Part shown: positions 7,646 to 15,914 of the stretch, one piece after another
Numbering within the stretch: the first letter of the stretch is position 1
How the letters are laid out: each line of letters begins with the position of its first letter
Assembly (NCBI GenBank): GCA_001515265.1
Contig: LNDB01000010.1
Location: 1-64,000 of the forward strand
Reading direction: 5' to 3'
Length of the DNA: 64,000 nt
Source: Candidatus Dichloromethanomonas elyunquensis
Lineage (GTDB): Bacteria > Bacillota > Desulfitobacteriia > Desulfitobacteriales > Syntrophobotulaceae
The notes under the pieces: model-generated
Seen by the model: only the letters and a program-made list of their open reading frames with translations
What the model was told of the DNA's origin: nothing
Databases searched by the model: none
Made by a program: the position numbers and the translations under genes

Positions 7646-9170
7646 TCCTCAGGATATGAATCCACAATACCTGGAAGATCTGGCGATAGGATATTGGTAT
7701 TCAGAAGTGCTTTTTACAGCTGTGGAGCAAGGGCTGTTTACACGATTGGAGCCCGGCGGCAAACTTGTGGCGGAGTTGGCCAAAGAATTAAACTATGAGT
7801 CCGGATGTTTAAAACGCTATCTGCATGTGCTGTCAAACTTGGGACTGGTCTTCGAGGCTGACGGGTATTGCACCAATACCAAGCTTTCCCGAAAATACCT
7901 GATTCAGGGGGCCGAGGCATATCAGGGCGATACTATTCTTTGGCGCAAATACCTCATTGAAAATTGGCAAAGCCTGGATCAATGTTTGAATAAAGGCACC
8001 CGGGTCGTTTTACCGCCTATAGGGGAGCCGGACGAGGCTGTCAAACAGCGTTTCCGCCATTATTGCCGGGCTATGGACTGTATTGTAAAGAATAAAATTG
8101 AAGAGATATTGCCGATTTTCTCCAAGCTCAAGCTGCAAGGAGAGATCCTGGATGTAGGTTCAGGCTTAGGCGCTTTTTCTGTCGGATTTTTAAGGCAGTT
8201 TCCGGGTACAAAGGCTACGCTGCTGGATTTGCCGCAAGTCCTGGAATACGCAGAAGAAATCCATACCGGAGGCGCATATGCAGCCCGGATTCAATATTGG
8301 CCGGCCAATATGTTAGAATCATGGGAACTATCCGAAAAAAAATACAGTTTGGTGATTCTATCCAATATCATACATGCCTTTGCTGAGTCAGAATCAGGAC
8401 ATGTGATTTCCGAAGCTGCTGCACGTCTGGCTGAGGATGGACTTTTACTTGTTCACGACTTTTTTCTGGAGCACGATCCGGATAAGGCAGCTTTATCCGA
8501 TCTCAACATGTTGGTGAATACGTACAACGGCAAGGTCTATACGGCCTCCTGGGTGCAGCAGCAGTTGCGGTATGCTGGATTAACTGTGACAGAGCGGATC
8601 CCGTTAGGCTCAGATACGGCGGTTCTGCTGGCAGCAAAGCAGGCGGAAAGGCTGGAAGATTTGGGTATTAGCGTATTGCAGCAATTGTCGGTAAAGATCC
8701 AAACTTTGGGATTTCAAACCGTACAGCCGATTGATGTGAATTTGATCCACATACCGGACTGGGTTGGGCTGAAATGTGAATTTGGCTGTGACGGGTACAA
8801 TCTTTCTCATTGTCCGCCCAATAGCATCAGACCTGAAAAAACGCGGGCGATACTCAGGGATTACACCAAGTGCCTGCTGCTGCAAGGCACGCCGCCGACA
8901 CGTGATTTTCAGAGAATGGTGCTGCAAGCGGAACATACAGCCTTTAAAGCAGGCTATTATAAAGCATTTTCTTTTTGGGCCGGTCCTTGCAGCATTTGTC
9001 CGGAATGTGCCGGCAGCGGGAATTGCAATAACCATAAAAATGCACGGCCTTCGATGGAGTCCGCTGGCATTGACGTTTTTAAAACGATTCAAAGAGCTGG
9101 ACTTACCCTTAAAACACTGCCTGAAAAAGACGATTATATTAAATATTTTGCATTATTGCTATTGGAGTGA
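7638..9170 (+). CDS. bzaC: BzaC: benzimidazole O-methyltransferase fused to a DUF2284 domain
   Basis: 510-residue fusion. Residues about 15-340 form a plant-type SAM-dependent O-methyltransferase: an N-terminal winged-helix dimerisation part, then the SAM loop LDVGSGLGAFSVGFL near 172 and a catalytic region around VHDFFLEHDPDKAA near 275. In the known anaerobic pathway BzaC methylates 5-hydroxybenzimidazole to 5-methoxybenzimidazole. Residues about 365-510 match DUF2284 predicted metal-binding proteins: CEFGCDGY, HCPPNSIRPEKT, the cysteine cluster GPCSICPEC near 449, a downstream GNCNNH, and RPSMESAGIDVF. The extra domain could bind a metal cluster; its role is unknown. It overlaps cobT by 8 bp, and bzaD follows after 5 bp. 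Confidence 0.88.
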   Translation: MHDPQDMNPQYLEDLAIGYWYSEVLFTAVEQGLFTRLEPGGKLVAELAKELNYESGCLKRYLHVLSNLGLVFEADGYCTNTKLSRKYLIQGAEAYQGDTILWRKYLIENWQSLDQCLNKGTRVVLPPIGEPDEAVKQRFRHYCRAMDCIVKNKIEEILPIFSKLKLQGEILDVGSGLGAFSVGFLRQFPGTKATLLDLPQVLEYAEEIHTGGAYAARIQYWPANMLESWELSEKKYSLVILSNIIHAFAESESGHVISEAAARLAEDGLLLVHDFFLEHDPDKAALSDLNMLVNTYNGKVYTASWVQQQLRYAGLTVTERIPLGSDTAVLLAAKQAERLEDLGISVLQQLSVKIQTLGFQTVQPIDVNLIHIPDWVGLKCEFGCDGYNLSHCPPNSIRPEKTRAILRDYTKCLLLQGTPPTRDFQRMVLQAEHTAFKAGYYKAFSFWAGPCSICPECAGSGNCNNHKNARPSMESAGIDVFKTIQRAGLTLKTLPEKDDYIKYFALLLLE

Positions 9171-9175
9171 AATCG

Positions 9176-10501
9176 ATGAAAATACTTTTGGTGCAAACGC
9201 CGTCTGTGGAAAGCTTAACCGCTGAGCGCGTATATCCTATCGGCATTGTAACCTTGGGAACACATCTTATCCGTGCAGGGCACGAGGTGGTGCTGCTGGA
9301 CATGAATCTGGAAGTTGATGCCTACGGTGCCTTAAAAGAGAAGCTGCTGGCAGAGCAGCCGGACATCGTGGGGTTGTCTTTAAGAAATATCGATCCTTTA
9401 GCGAATAAAACCAGCTCTCTGATACCGCCTTTGGTCATCAGCGTACGTATGGTTCATGCGGTTTTACCAAGTACACCTATTGTAGTGGGCGGAACCGGTT
9501 TTTCATTGTTTCCTGAGCGAATTATGGAGCAATTGCCGGAAATCCGGTATGGCATAAAGGGAGAGGCCGAATACGGATTTCCAAAGCTCTTAGATCATTT
9601 TGAACAGCCAGGAAATATTTCGGGCTTATGTTACCGGGAAAACGGTCGAGTCATGGTTCGTCCGGTCGTTTCAGATTTTACTTTTGAAGATTACCTTGTT
9701 CCCGACCGGGATTTGCTGCCGCCGGAATTATATCGGGATATTAATGACTATGTGCCGGCTTTTGGTATCGAAACCAAGAGAGGTTGTCTTTTGAACTGTG
9801 CTTACTGTGTTTATCCTCAGCTTCAGGGTAAAATCATGCGCTGCCGCAAACCTGCGGAAGTCGTTGACGAGATGGAAATGCTTCAAGCTAAATATGGTCT
9901 TCGGGATTTTCATTTTAATGATCCGGTGATCAACCTGCCCATCGGTCATCTGGAGGAAATTTGTGAAGAGATCATCAAGAGGAAACTGAAGGTTACCTGG
10001 ACCGGCTTTTTCCGGGAAGACGTACTGGACCAAGAAAAGGTAAAACTCTACGAAAAATCCGGTTGCAGCTGTTTTTCTTTTTCGCCGGACGGCTATTGCC
10101 AAAACTCCCTGAACGTATTGCAGAAGAACCTTCAAGTGTCCGATATCCTCAAAGCCGCAGAGCTGACGGCACAAACCGATGTAGTCGTCATCTATCATTT
10201 CCTGACCAATGTGCCGGGAGAAAATGCCGAGACGATTGAACAAGGCAAAGCTTTAATGGATCGGCTTTATGAGATTCACACACCGAGGAGAAATCTGGGC
10301 GCCATCGTATTGAATAATATCCGGATTATGCCGGGCACACCCCTTGAAACCATAGCCAGAAGGCAGGGAGAGATTGACGGGGATACGGACCTGTTGTATC
10401 CGGTTTATTACAATCCCAAAAGGTACGCCGCAACAAGGTATTCCTTAGAGACCTATCATCTGACAAAGAATGTTTTCATGTGGCAGAAAATGAAGGTATA
10501 A
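9176..10501 (+). CDS. bzaD: BzaD: B12-binding radical SAM methylase
   Basis: About 441 residues. The N-terminal half resembles a cobalamin-binding domain (MKILLVQTP...IGIVTLGTHLIRAGHEVVLLD), and the radical SAM core carries CLLNCAYC at about residues 204-211, the CX3CX2C ligands of a [4Fe-4S] cluster. Class B radical SAM methylases use methylcobalamin to methylate unactivated carbon. In the Eubacterium limosum pathway BzaD turns 5-methoxybenzimidazole into 5-methoxy-6-methylbenzimidazole. Start chosen at ATG 9176, 8 nt after GGAG; GTG 9167 is also in frame but overlaps the bzaC stop. Step assignment rests on gene order and family, since BzaD and BzaE are both of this class. Confidence 0.87.
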   Translation: MKILLVQTPSVESLTAERVYPIGIVTLGTHLIRAGHEVVLLDMNLEVDAYGALKEKLLAEQPDIVGLSLRNIDPLANKTSSLIPPLVISVRMVHAVLPSTPIVVGGTGFSLFPERIMEQLPEIRYGIKGEAEYGFPKLLDHFEQPGNISGLCYRENGRVMVRPVVSDFTFEDYLVPDRDLLPPELYRDINDYVPAFGIETKRGCLLNCAYCVYPQLQGKIMRCRKPAEVVDEMEMLQAKYGLRDFHFNDPVINLPIGHLEEICEEIIKRKLKVTWTGFFREDVLDQEKVKLYEKSGCSCFSFSPDGYCQNSLNVLQKNLQVSDILKAAELTAQTDVVVIYHFLTNVPGENAETIEQGKALMDRLYEIHTPRRNLGAIVLNNIRIMPGTPLETIARRQGEIDGDTDLLYPVYYNPKRYAATRYSLETYHLTKNVFMWQKMKV

Positions 10502-10512
10502 GGAGGTCTGAA

Positions 10513-12033
10513 ATGAAGGTTTTTCTTCTGGAGCATCCCCGGCAGATTACGATGGACAGATGCAATGATATTGCCAATACTCCTTTGGCATCCAGTTTGA
10601 TCACAGGCTGTATCGCCGGCCTGCTGGACAGCAAGGGGCACGAAATTAAAATTGCCGAAGGATTTTTAGACAAGCTGACCTACGAGGATATTCACCGCCA
10701 GGTCATTGCCTTTGCCCCATGCGTGCTCGGTGTTCATTTAGTTTTTAACTGGGAAAACAACCGGCGATTGTATACTTTTCTCAAACAGCTAAAGGCGGAG
10801 GGTTTGGTCGGAAAGATTGTCGGATATGGTTATTATCCCACCTTTGCTTATGAGGAGATTCTTAAGTTCTGCCCGGAATTTGACGGACTGATAATCGGTG
10901 AGCCGGAGCAAACCTTTGCCGAATGGGTAGAAACAGGGATGCCTGTACCGGGTATGGCCTGGGTAAATCCGGCAGCAGAGATACAGATGCAGCGACGTGA
11001 GGTAAATTACGATCTGAATGCCTTGCCTGATCCCATCCGCACCGAAGCGATGATGCGCATAGGAGAGGTTAACATTGAAGGGAGCCGAGGCTGCTACGGG
11101 AGATGTACCTTTTGCTATATCAACCCCTATTACGGAGAAGGTTCCTGCTGGCGGGCTAAGAGCCCGGAGCGAATCATGCAGGAAATTGACCGTATCCTTG
11201 TCCAGCATGGACCCATGAAATTCTATTTTACCGACCCTAATTTCTTTGGCCCCGGCAAGCAAGGGCAGGAGCGTGCGTTGCAGTTAGCCGCTATGCTCAA
11301 AGAGAGAAAAATCCGCTTTGGTATTGAAGCTAGGGTTAACGATATTCATCAAGATACCATTGCAGCCCTTGTAGATGCCGGCTTGGAGGATTTGCTGATC
11401 GGGCTGGAAAGCGGTCGTGATGATTCGCTGAAGCGGCTCCATAAAATGACGACAGTCGAGCAGAACGAGAAAGCGTTAAGCATCCTGCGTGCTAACGGCA
11501 TTGAACCCAATGTGGGTTTTATCATGTTCGAGCCGGACTCTTCCCTAACGGATATTCGGACCAATTTCGAATTTCTCAAGCGAAATTCTCTGCTAAAAAA
11601 TGTATTTATCACAGCGAATGTCCTGTATCATCCCCAGATTATCCTGCAGGGAACCAAGGCCTACCGGGATTTGCAGCGGGAGAGACGGCTCATCCTCAAA
11701 GGAACCATTTATGAAGGTATGACCGCTTTTATCATTCCGGAAGTAGCGCGCCTGGCAGAAATAATCGGACAGATTACCAACTGCTTTTTTGTTCGCATGG
11801 ACGATCTCTGGCAGGGAAAGCTTCAGGAACCTCATAATGCTGCAAGCCTCTATGAAGCTATTAATCAACTGTTGGTGAATGGCTTTGAGGAAACCTTAAG
11901 CCGGTTGGAAACGGGAGAATCCCTGGATGAAGAGGAAGCTATAGCGCTGACAGAGGAAATCAAAATAAAAATCAAGTCTATTTTTCATCAATTTGAGGAG
12001 GGAAAACATGTCAACATTAGAAGGAGCAATTAA
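10513..12033 (+). CDS. bzaE: BzaE: B12-binding radical SAM enzyme, final dimethylbenzimidazole step
   Basis: 506 residues from ATG 10513, preceded by an excellent AAGGAGG. The N-terminal region fits a B12-binding fold (MKVFLLEHP...VLGVHLVFNWENN). The radical SAM motif CYGRCTFC is at about residues 194-201, followed by the usual core segments ending in GLESGRDDSLKRLHK. In the described pathway BzaE converts 5-methoxy-6-methylbenzimidazole to 5,6-dimethylbenzimidazole, a notable replacement of methoxy by methyl. The longer reading frame opening at 10480 overlaps bzaD and lacks a site. The last 26 bp overlap bzaA. Confidence 0.87.
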   Translation: MKVFLLEHPRQITMDRCNDIANTPLASSLITGCIAGLLDSKGHEIKIAEGFLDKLTYEDIHRQVIAFAPCVLGVHLVFNWENNRRLYTFLKQLKAEGLVGKIVGYGYYPTFAYEEILKFCPEFDGLIIGEPEQTFAEWVETGMPVPGMAWVNPAAEIQMQRREVNYDLNALPDPIRTEAMMRIGEVNIEGSRGCYGRCTFCYINPYYGEGSCWRAKSPERIMQEIDRILVQHGPMKFYFTDPNFFGPGKQGQERALQLAAMLKERKIRFGIEARVNDIHQDTIAALVDAGLEDLLIGLESGRDDSLKRLHKMTTVEQNEKALSILRANGIEPNVGFIMFEPDSSLTDIRTNFEFLKRNSLLKNVFITANVLYHPQIILQGTKAYRDLQRERRLILKGTIYEGMTAFIIPEVARLAEIIGQITNCFFVRMDDLWQGKLQEPHNAASLYEAINQLLVNGFEETLSRLETGESLDEEEAIALTEEIKIKIKSIFHQFEEGKHVNIRRSN

Positions 12034-13306
12034 AGGACTCACACTGGAGCAAAGAGAAGCTGCCGCGGTCGCTGAGGGAGTTTCCGCAGCAGTAATCGAG
12101 CAAGGAGTGGCCGCCGGTACGATCGTAGTGCCCTTTAATCCTTTGCACAAAGGATTAAAGCCCATGGGAATCGGTAAAGGGCTCAGAACAAAAGTCAGTG
12201 CCAGTATCGGGCTGAGCAGCAAAGACAGCACCGTGGCCGGTGAACTGGAAAAACTGAAGACGGCTCTGACTGCAGGAACCCATGCCGTCATGGATCTCAG
12301 CATAGCCGGAGATATGGATGACGCGCGCAGAGCCATTTTAGCAGCATCGCCGGTGCCCGTAGGTACGTTGCCTCTATATCAGACAGTCGCCGAGGCCAGT
12401 CAAAAATACGGATCAGCTTTGAAAATGACACCCGGACAAATGCTTGAGGTTATAGAACGTCAAGCTGCTGATGGTGTCGACTTTATGGCACTGCACTGTG
12501 CAACGACCTTTGAGGCCATCAAACGTGCTAAAAAAGAAGGCCGCATAGACCCTTTGGTGAGTTATGGCGGTTCGCACATTATTGGCTGGATGGTCCATCA
12601 CAATAAGGAAAATCCCCTCTATGAGAACTATGACCGCATTCTGGAGATCGCGAAGAAGTACGGGGTAACCCTTAGCCTGGCGGATGGCATGCGTCCGGGT
12701 TGTCTGGCGGATTCCTTGGACGGAGCACAGGTGCAGGAGCTTATCATACTCGGCGAGCTGGTGGATCGGGCTGCCAAAGCCGGTGTCCAGATTATGATCA
12801 AAGGGCCTGGCCATATGCCGCTGAATCATATCAAGGATACGATAACCTTGCAGAAAAGCCTTTGCAAAGGTGCGCCTTACTTTGTTTTCGGTCCCTTGCT
12901 GACTGATCTTGCTGTCGGCTACGATCAGATTAATGCAGCCATCGGCGGTGCTCTCAGCAGCTGGTATGGCGCTGAATTCCTTTGTTATGTTACTCCAGCC
13001 GAGCATATCGGTAATCCGGATGCGTCACAAGTGCGTCAAGGTGTCATTGCTGCCCGTATTGCTGCTCAAGCCGGAGATCTGGCCAAAGGCATGCCGGAGG
13101 CCATCCAGTGGGACCTAGATATGTCCAATGCCCGCCGAGACATGAAATGGGAAGAACAAATCAGACTCGCCCTTGATTCCGAACATGCGGCATATATCCG
13201 CAAGACCCGAAACAACGGTGAGATATCATCCTGTGCCATGTGCGGGAAGTTTTGTGCTATGGAAATCATCGCCAAATATATGAAAATTGATAAGCACTCC
13301 TGCTAA
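12008..13306 (+). CDS. bzaA: ThiC-paralogue BzaA (5-hydroxybenzimidazole synthase component)
   Basis: 432 residues of the ThiC family. ThiC turns aminoimidazole ribotide into the thiamine pyrimidine; the paralogues BzaA, BzaB and BzaF turn the same substrate into 5-hydroxybenzimidazole by radical SAM chemistry. Family segments include GTIVVPFNPLHKGL, MALHCATTF, GGSHIIGWMVHH, SLADGMRPGC and IKGPGHMPLNH. The C-terminal cluster cysteines are Cys409, Cys412 and Cys416 (CAMCGKFC), a CX2CX3C spacing one residue shorter than ThiC. The ATG lies inside bzaE (26 nt overlap), with GAGGAGG upstream. Two adjacent paralogues in a B12-riboswitch operon argue against thiamine synthesis. Which copy is A and which is B is by gene order. 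Confidence 0.88.
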   Translation: MSTLEGAIKGLTLEQREAAAVAEGVSAAVIEQGVAAGTIVVPFNPLHKGLKPMGIGKGLRTKVSASIGLSSKDSTVAGELEKLKTALTAGTHAVMDLSIAGDMDDARRAILAASPVPVGTLPLYQTVAEASQKYGSALKMTPGQMLEVIERQAADGVDFMALHCATTFEAIKRAKKEGRIDPLVSYGGSHIIGWMVHHNKENPLYENYDRILEIAKKYGVTLSLADGMRPGCLADSLDGAQVQELIILGELVDRAAKAGVQIMIKGPGHMPLNHIKDTITLQKSLCKGAPYFVFGPLLTDLAVGYDQINAAIGGALSSWYGAEFLCYVTPAEHIGNPDASQVRQGVIAARIAAQAGDLAKGMPEAIQWDLDMSNARRDMKWEEQIRLALDSEHAAYIRKTRNNGEISSCAMCGKFCAMEIIAKYMKIDKHSC

Positions 13307-13333
13307 TGATTTTGTAAAAGGAAGGATGACATT

Positions 13334-14617
13334 ATGACACAAGTATTAAAGGCCCGTGCCGGAAAAATAACGGAAGAAATGGAAGCCGTTGCGCGTAACG
13401 AACAGCTCGATGTGGAATTCGTAAGAAAAGGAGTAGCCGAAGGACGCATCGTTATTCCCAGAAATATTAATCGCAAGCCCTTCAAATACTGCGGGATCGG
13501 GGAAGGTATGCGGGTCAAGGTCAATGCCTTGATCGGCACCTCCAGCAACCGTGACGATATGGAAATGGAAGCCCGAAAATTGAGAGCGGCACAGGAGGCC
13601 GGTTGTGACAGCTTTATGGATTTGAGTACCGGTTCCTGCATTGATGCCATGCGCAAGCAAACCTTAGCAATGGCCGATATCGCCGTAGGCTGCACCACTA
13701 TTTACCAAGCGGGACAGGAAGCTATTGAAAAATACGGAAGCGTAGTAGAAATGCGGACGAAGGATATCCTCGATAATATCGAAAAACAAGCTGCAGATGG
13801 TATTGATTTTATGGCCATCCACAGCGCCTTCAATAATTCCGTATTGAAAGTCATGCAAAAAACAGGCCGTGTAACCTGGGTGGTCAGTCGCGGAGGTTCC
13901 TTTATCACCGGCTGGATGCTGCACAACAAAAAGGAAAATCCCCTGTTTGAGCACTATGATCAAATTCTTAAGATATTGAAAGCCTACGACGTTACATTGA
14001 GCCTCGGTGATGCCATTCGTCCCGGTGCAACGGCGGACTCCCTGGACGGAGCTCAGATGCAGGGGCTGCTGGTGCAGGGAGAACTGGTCAAACAGGCGCA
14101 GGCCGCCGGTGTCCAGGTTATGGTAGAAGGCCCGGGCCATGTACCCCTCAATCATGTGGAAGCGACCATGAAGCTGCAAAAAAGACTTTGCAACAACGCA
14201 CCTTATTTTATCTTGGGTACATTGGCGACGGATGTTGCCCCAGGCTACGACAATATTACAGGAGCTATCGGAGGAGCTTTTGCCGGCGCCTGCGGTGCAG
14301 ATTTCCTCTGCTACCTTACTCCGGCAGAGCATTTGGGGCTGCCTTTGGAGGAAGATGTCCGCACCGGGGTCATCACGACTAAAATGGCCGCGCAGATTGC
14401 TGATGTAGCAAGAGGACATAAGCAGGCCATCGCCAGAGAAAATGAAATGGCGCGTGCCCGCGTGGCTATGAATATTGACCGGCAAATCGAATTCGCTTTA
14501 GCCCCCGATAAACTCATCGCTGCTAAGGAAACGGGCTGCGGACAGCACCTCTGTACAGCCTGCGGTAAAGACTGTGCTGTTCAGGAAGCCGCCCGATATT
14601 TTGGTATCGCCCAATGA
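13334..14617 (+). CDS. bzaB: ThiC-paralogue BzaB (5-hydroxybenzimidazole synthase component)
   Basis: 427 residues, second ThiC-like protein, colinear with BzaA along its whole length (GRIVIPRNINRKPFKYCGIGEGMRVKVN, MAIHSAFN, SLGDAIRPGATADSLDGAQ, VEGPGHVPLNHVE). Cluster cysteines are Cys407, Cys410 and Cys414 (CTACGKDC), again CX2CX3C. In organisms with both BzaA and BzaB the two are needed together for 5-hydroxybenzimidazole formation; single-protein species use BzaF instead, and this copy could have BzaF-like activity. Last gene of the operon, 27 bp after bzaA with its own AAGGAAGG site, and followed by a strong hairpin. Confidence 0.88.
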   Translation: MTQVLKARAGKITEEMEAVARNEQLDVEFVRKGVAEGRIVIPRNINRKPFKYCGIGEGMRVKVNALIGTSSNRDDMEMEARKLRAAQEAGCDSFMDLSTGSCIDAMRKQTLAMADIAVGCTTIYQAGQEAIEKYGSVVEMRTKDILDNIEKQAADGIDFMAIHSAFNNSVLKVMQKTGRVTWVVSRGGSFITGWMLHNKKENPLFEHYDQILKILKAYDVTLSLGDAIRPGATADSLDGAQMQGLLVQGELVKQAQAAGVQVMVEGPGHVPLNHVEATMKLQKRLCNNAPYFILGTLATDVAPGYDNITGAIGGAFAGACGADFLCYLTPAEHLGLPLEEDVRTGVITTKMAAQIADVARGHKQAIARENEMARARVAMNIDRQIEFALAPDKLIAAKETGCGQHLCTACGKDCAVQEAARYFGIAQ

Positions 14618-14629
14618 TTTGAATACAGT

Positions 14630-14664
14630 AAATGGCCCTGGGTTCTTTGAGCCCAGGGCCATTT
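14630..14664 (+). terminator. Strong hairpin at end of bza operon
   Basis: AAATGGCCCTGGG pairs perfectly with CCCAGGGCCATTT across an 8-9 nt loop, just after bzaB. The T-tract is weak (ATTTGTGC), so it may act as a terminator or mainly protect the 3' end of the mRNA. Confidence 0.7.
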
Positions 14665-14769
14665 GTGCTATGCGGTGGAATCGGAAGGTTTTGCAGCATC
14701 TTAGAAACTTTTTCTTACCTGCTGTTATCTGTTGAATTATAATAGAAGAGGGTAAGGAGGCCTTGAAGT

Positions 14770-15885
14770 ATGTACCGAACTTTACGGGAGAAATGCTCAA
14801 TATGGGTTTTGTCTGTTTTTGTTCTAGGATTTATGTTCATCTTATCAGGACTCGTCTCCGGGCAGGTGAGTCTATTGGGGGAGAATAATAAGGGGACTCC
14901 CGGCAACAGCGAAATAAACATGGAGACTTTGGAAAAACTCTTTACGCAGGTTCAGAAAATAGAGGGAATGCAAAATGAGCAGAAACAACTTTCCGAGGAC
15001 CTGGAATCCCTGAAAAAAGAGATCGAAGTCATTCAAAAATCCATGGCAGATGAACAAATTGTATATTCCCGCAACAAAGGAAGCTTAAAACAGTTTTTGC
15101 AGACCTATCAAAAAATGGGGCCCGGGTCTTATCTTGAAATCGTTTTAGAATCAGATGATTTGGCTGATTTTCTTAGGCGGATCAGCATTTTACGAGATAT
15201 AACCGGTAATACAGGAGAACTCCTGGCTCAGCTGCAAAACAGCAGAAACAAGCAATCTGCCGAAACAGTCAGACTTTCTCAAAAGTTTAGGCAAATACAG
15301 GATAAACAGCAGGGGCTAAAGGACGCCTTAGCGAATGAGATCCGATTTAAATCGGAATTGGAAAATGACTTGGCTGTGTTGGCCGGAGAAAAAGGAAACT
15401 ATCAGGAATCATTGGCAGAAATGAAGCAAAGTTGGAATGAACTTAAACCTTTTATTACTGAAACTGTAAAGGAATTTTCCCGAATCCTGGAAGAGGGAAA
15501 CATCCCGCCCGGGACTCTGAAATTAACAGCTTCTTTTTTCAGTATGACCGGAACCATGAGCGATGAAAGTTTAAATGCTATCGTAGCCGGAGACCGCCGG
15601 CTCCCGCAAATAATATTCACCTTTCACCCGGGAGAAGCGGAAGTAAATATACCGGAAAAACATCTTGTCTTGAACGGGACATTTGTGATCCAAGAGGGTC
15701 ATATCTTGCAATATCAAGCGCAAAGGGGCAGTTATTATGGCTTACCTTTGGAAAAAAGCTCAATAGAAGAGCTGTTCAGGGAAAACGACATGAGGATTGA
15801 GTGCAGGTCCGTCTTAGGACGCTATGCCCTGAATTCCGTTGAGATCGGGGATGGGTATTTAAGATTTTCAGTTGTTCCCGGTTAA
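14770..15885 (+). CDS. Exported coiled-coil protein leading the ftsEX operon
   Basis: 371 residues. A signal peptide or N-terminal anchor (hydrophobic stretch about 12-32) is followed by long helical, coiled-coil-like sequence (about 45-220: KIEGMQNEQKQLSEDLESL..., FRQIQDKQQGLKDALANE) and a C-terminal part of about 140 residues that I do not recognise. The position directly before ftsE and ftsX and the coiled-coil architecture recall EnvC, CwlO and PcsB, extracellular partners regulated by FtsEX. No LytM, NlpC/P60 or CHAP catalytic motif is visible, so it would be a non-enzymatic adaptor. An AAGGAGG site precedes the ATG. Confidence 0.75.
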   Translation: MYRTLREKCSIWVLSVFVLGFMFILSGLVSGQVSLLGENNKGTPGNSEINMETLEKLFTQVQKIEGMQNEQKQLSEDLESLKKEIEVIQKSMADEQIVYSRNKGSLKQFLQTYQKMGPGSYLEIVLESDDLADFLRRISILRDITGNTGELLAQLQNSRNKQSAETVRLSQKFRQIQDKQQGLKDALANEIRFKSELENDLAVLAGEKGNYQESLAEMKQSWNELKPFITETVKEFSRILEEGNIPPGTLKLTASFFSMTGTMSDESLNAIVAGDRRLPQIIFTFHPGEAEVNIPEKHLVLNGTFVIQEGHILQYQAQRGSYYGLPLEKSSIEELFRENDMRIECRSVLGRYALNSVEIGDGYLRFSVVPG

Positions 15886-15914
15886 GAGGATAACATAGAC
15901 GGAGGAAAAAAATC

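Noticed and set aside
12008-14617. Reading the two ThiC-like genes as thiamine synthesis genes
   Set aside because: They are adjacent paralogues in a cobalamin-riboswitch operon with cobT and two B12 radical SAM methylases, no TPP riboswitch or other thi gene is near, and the cluster motif differs from ThiC.
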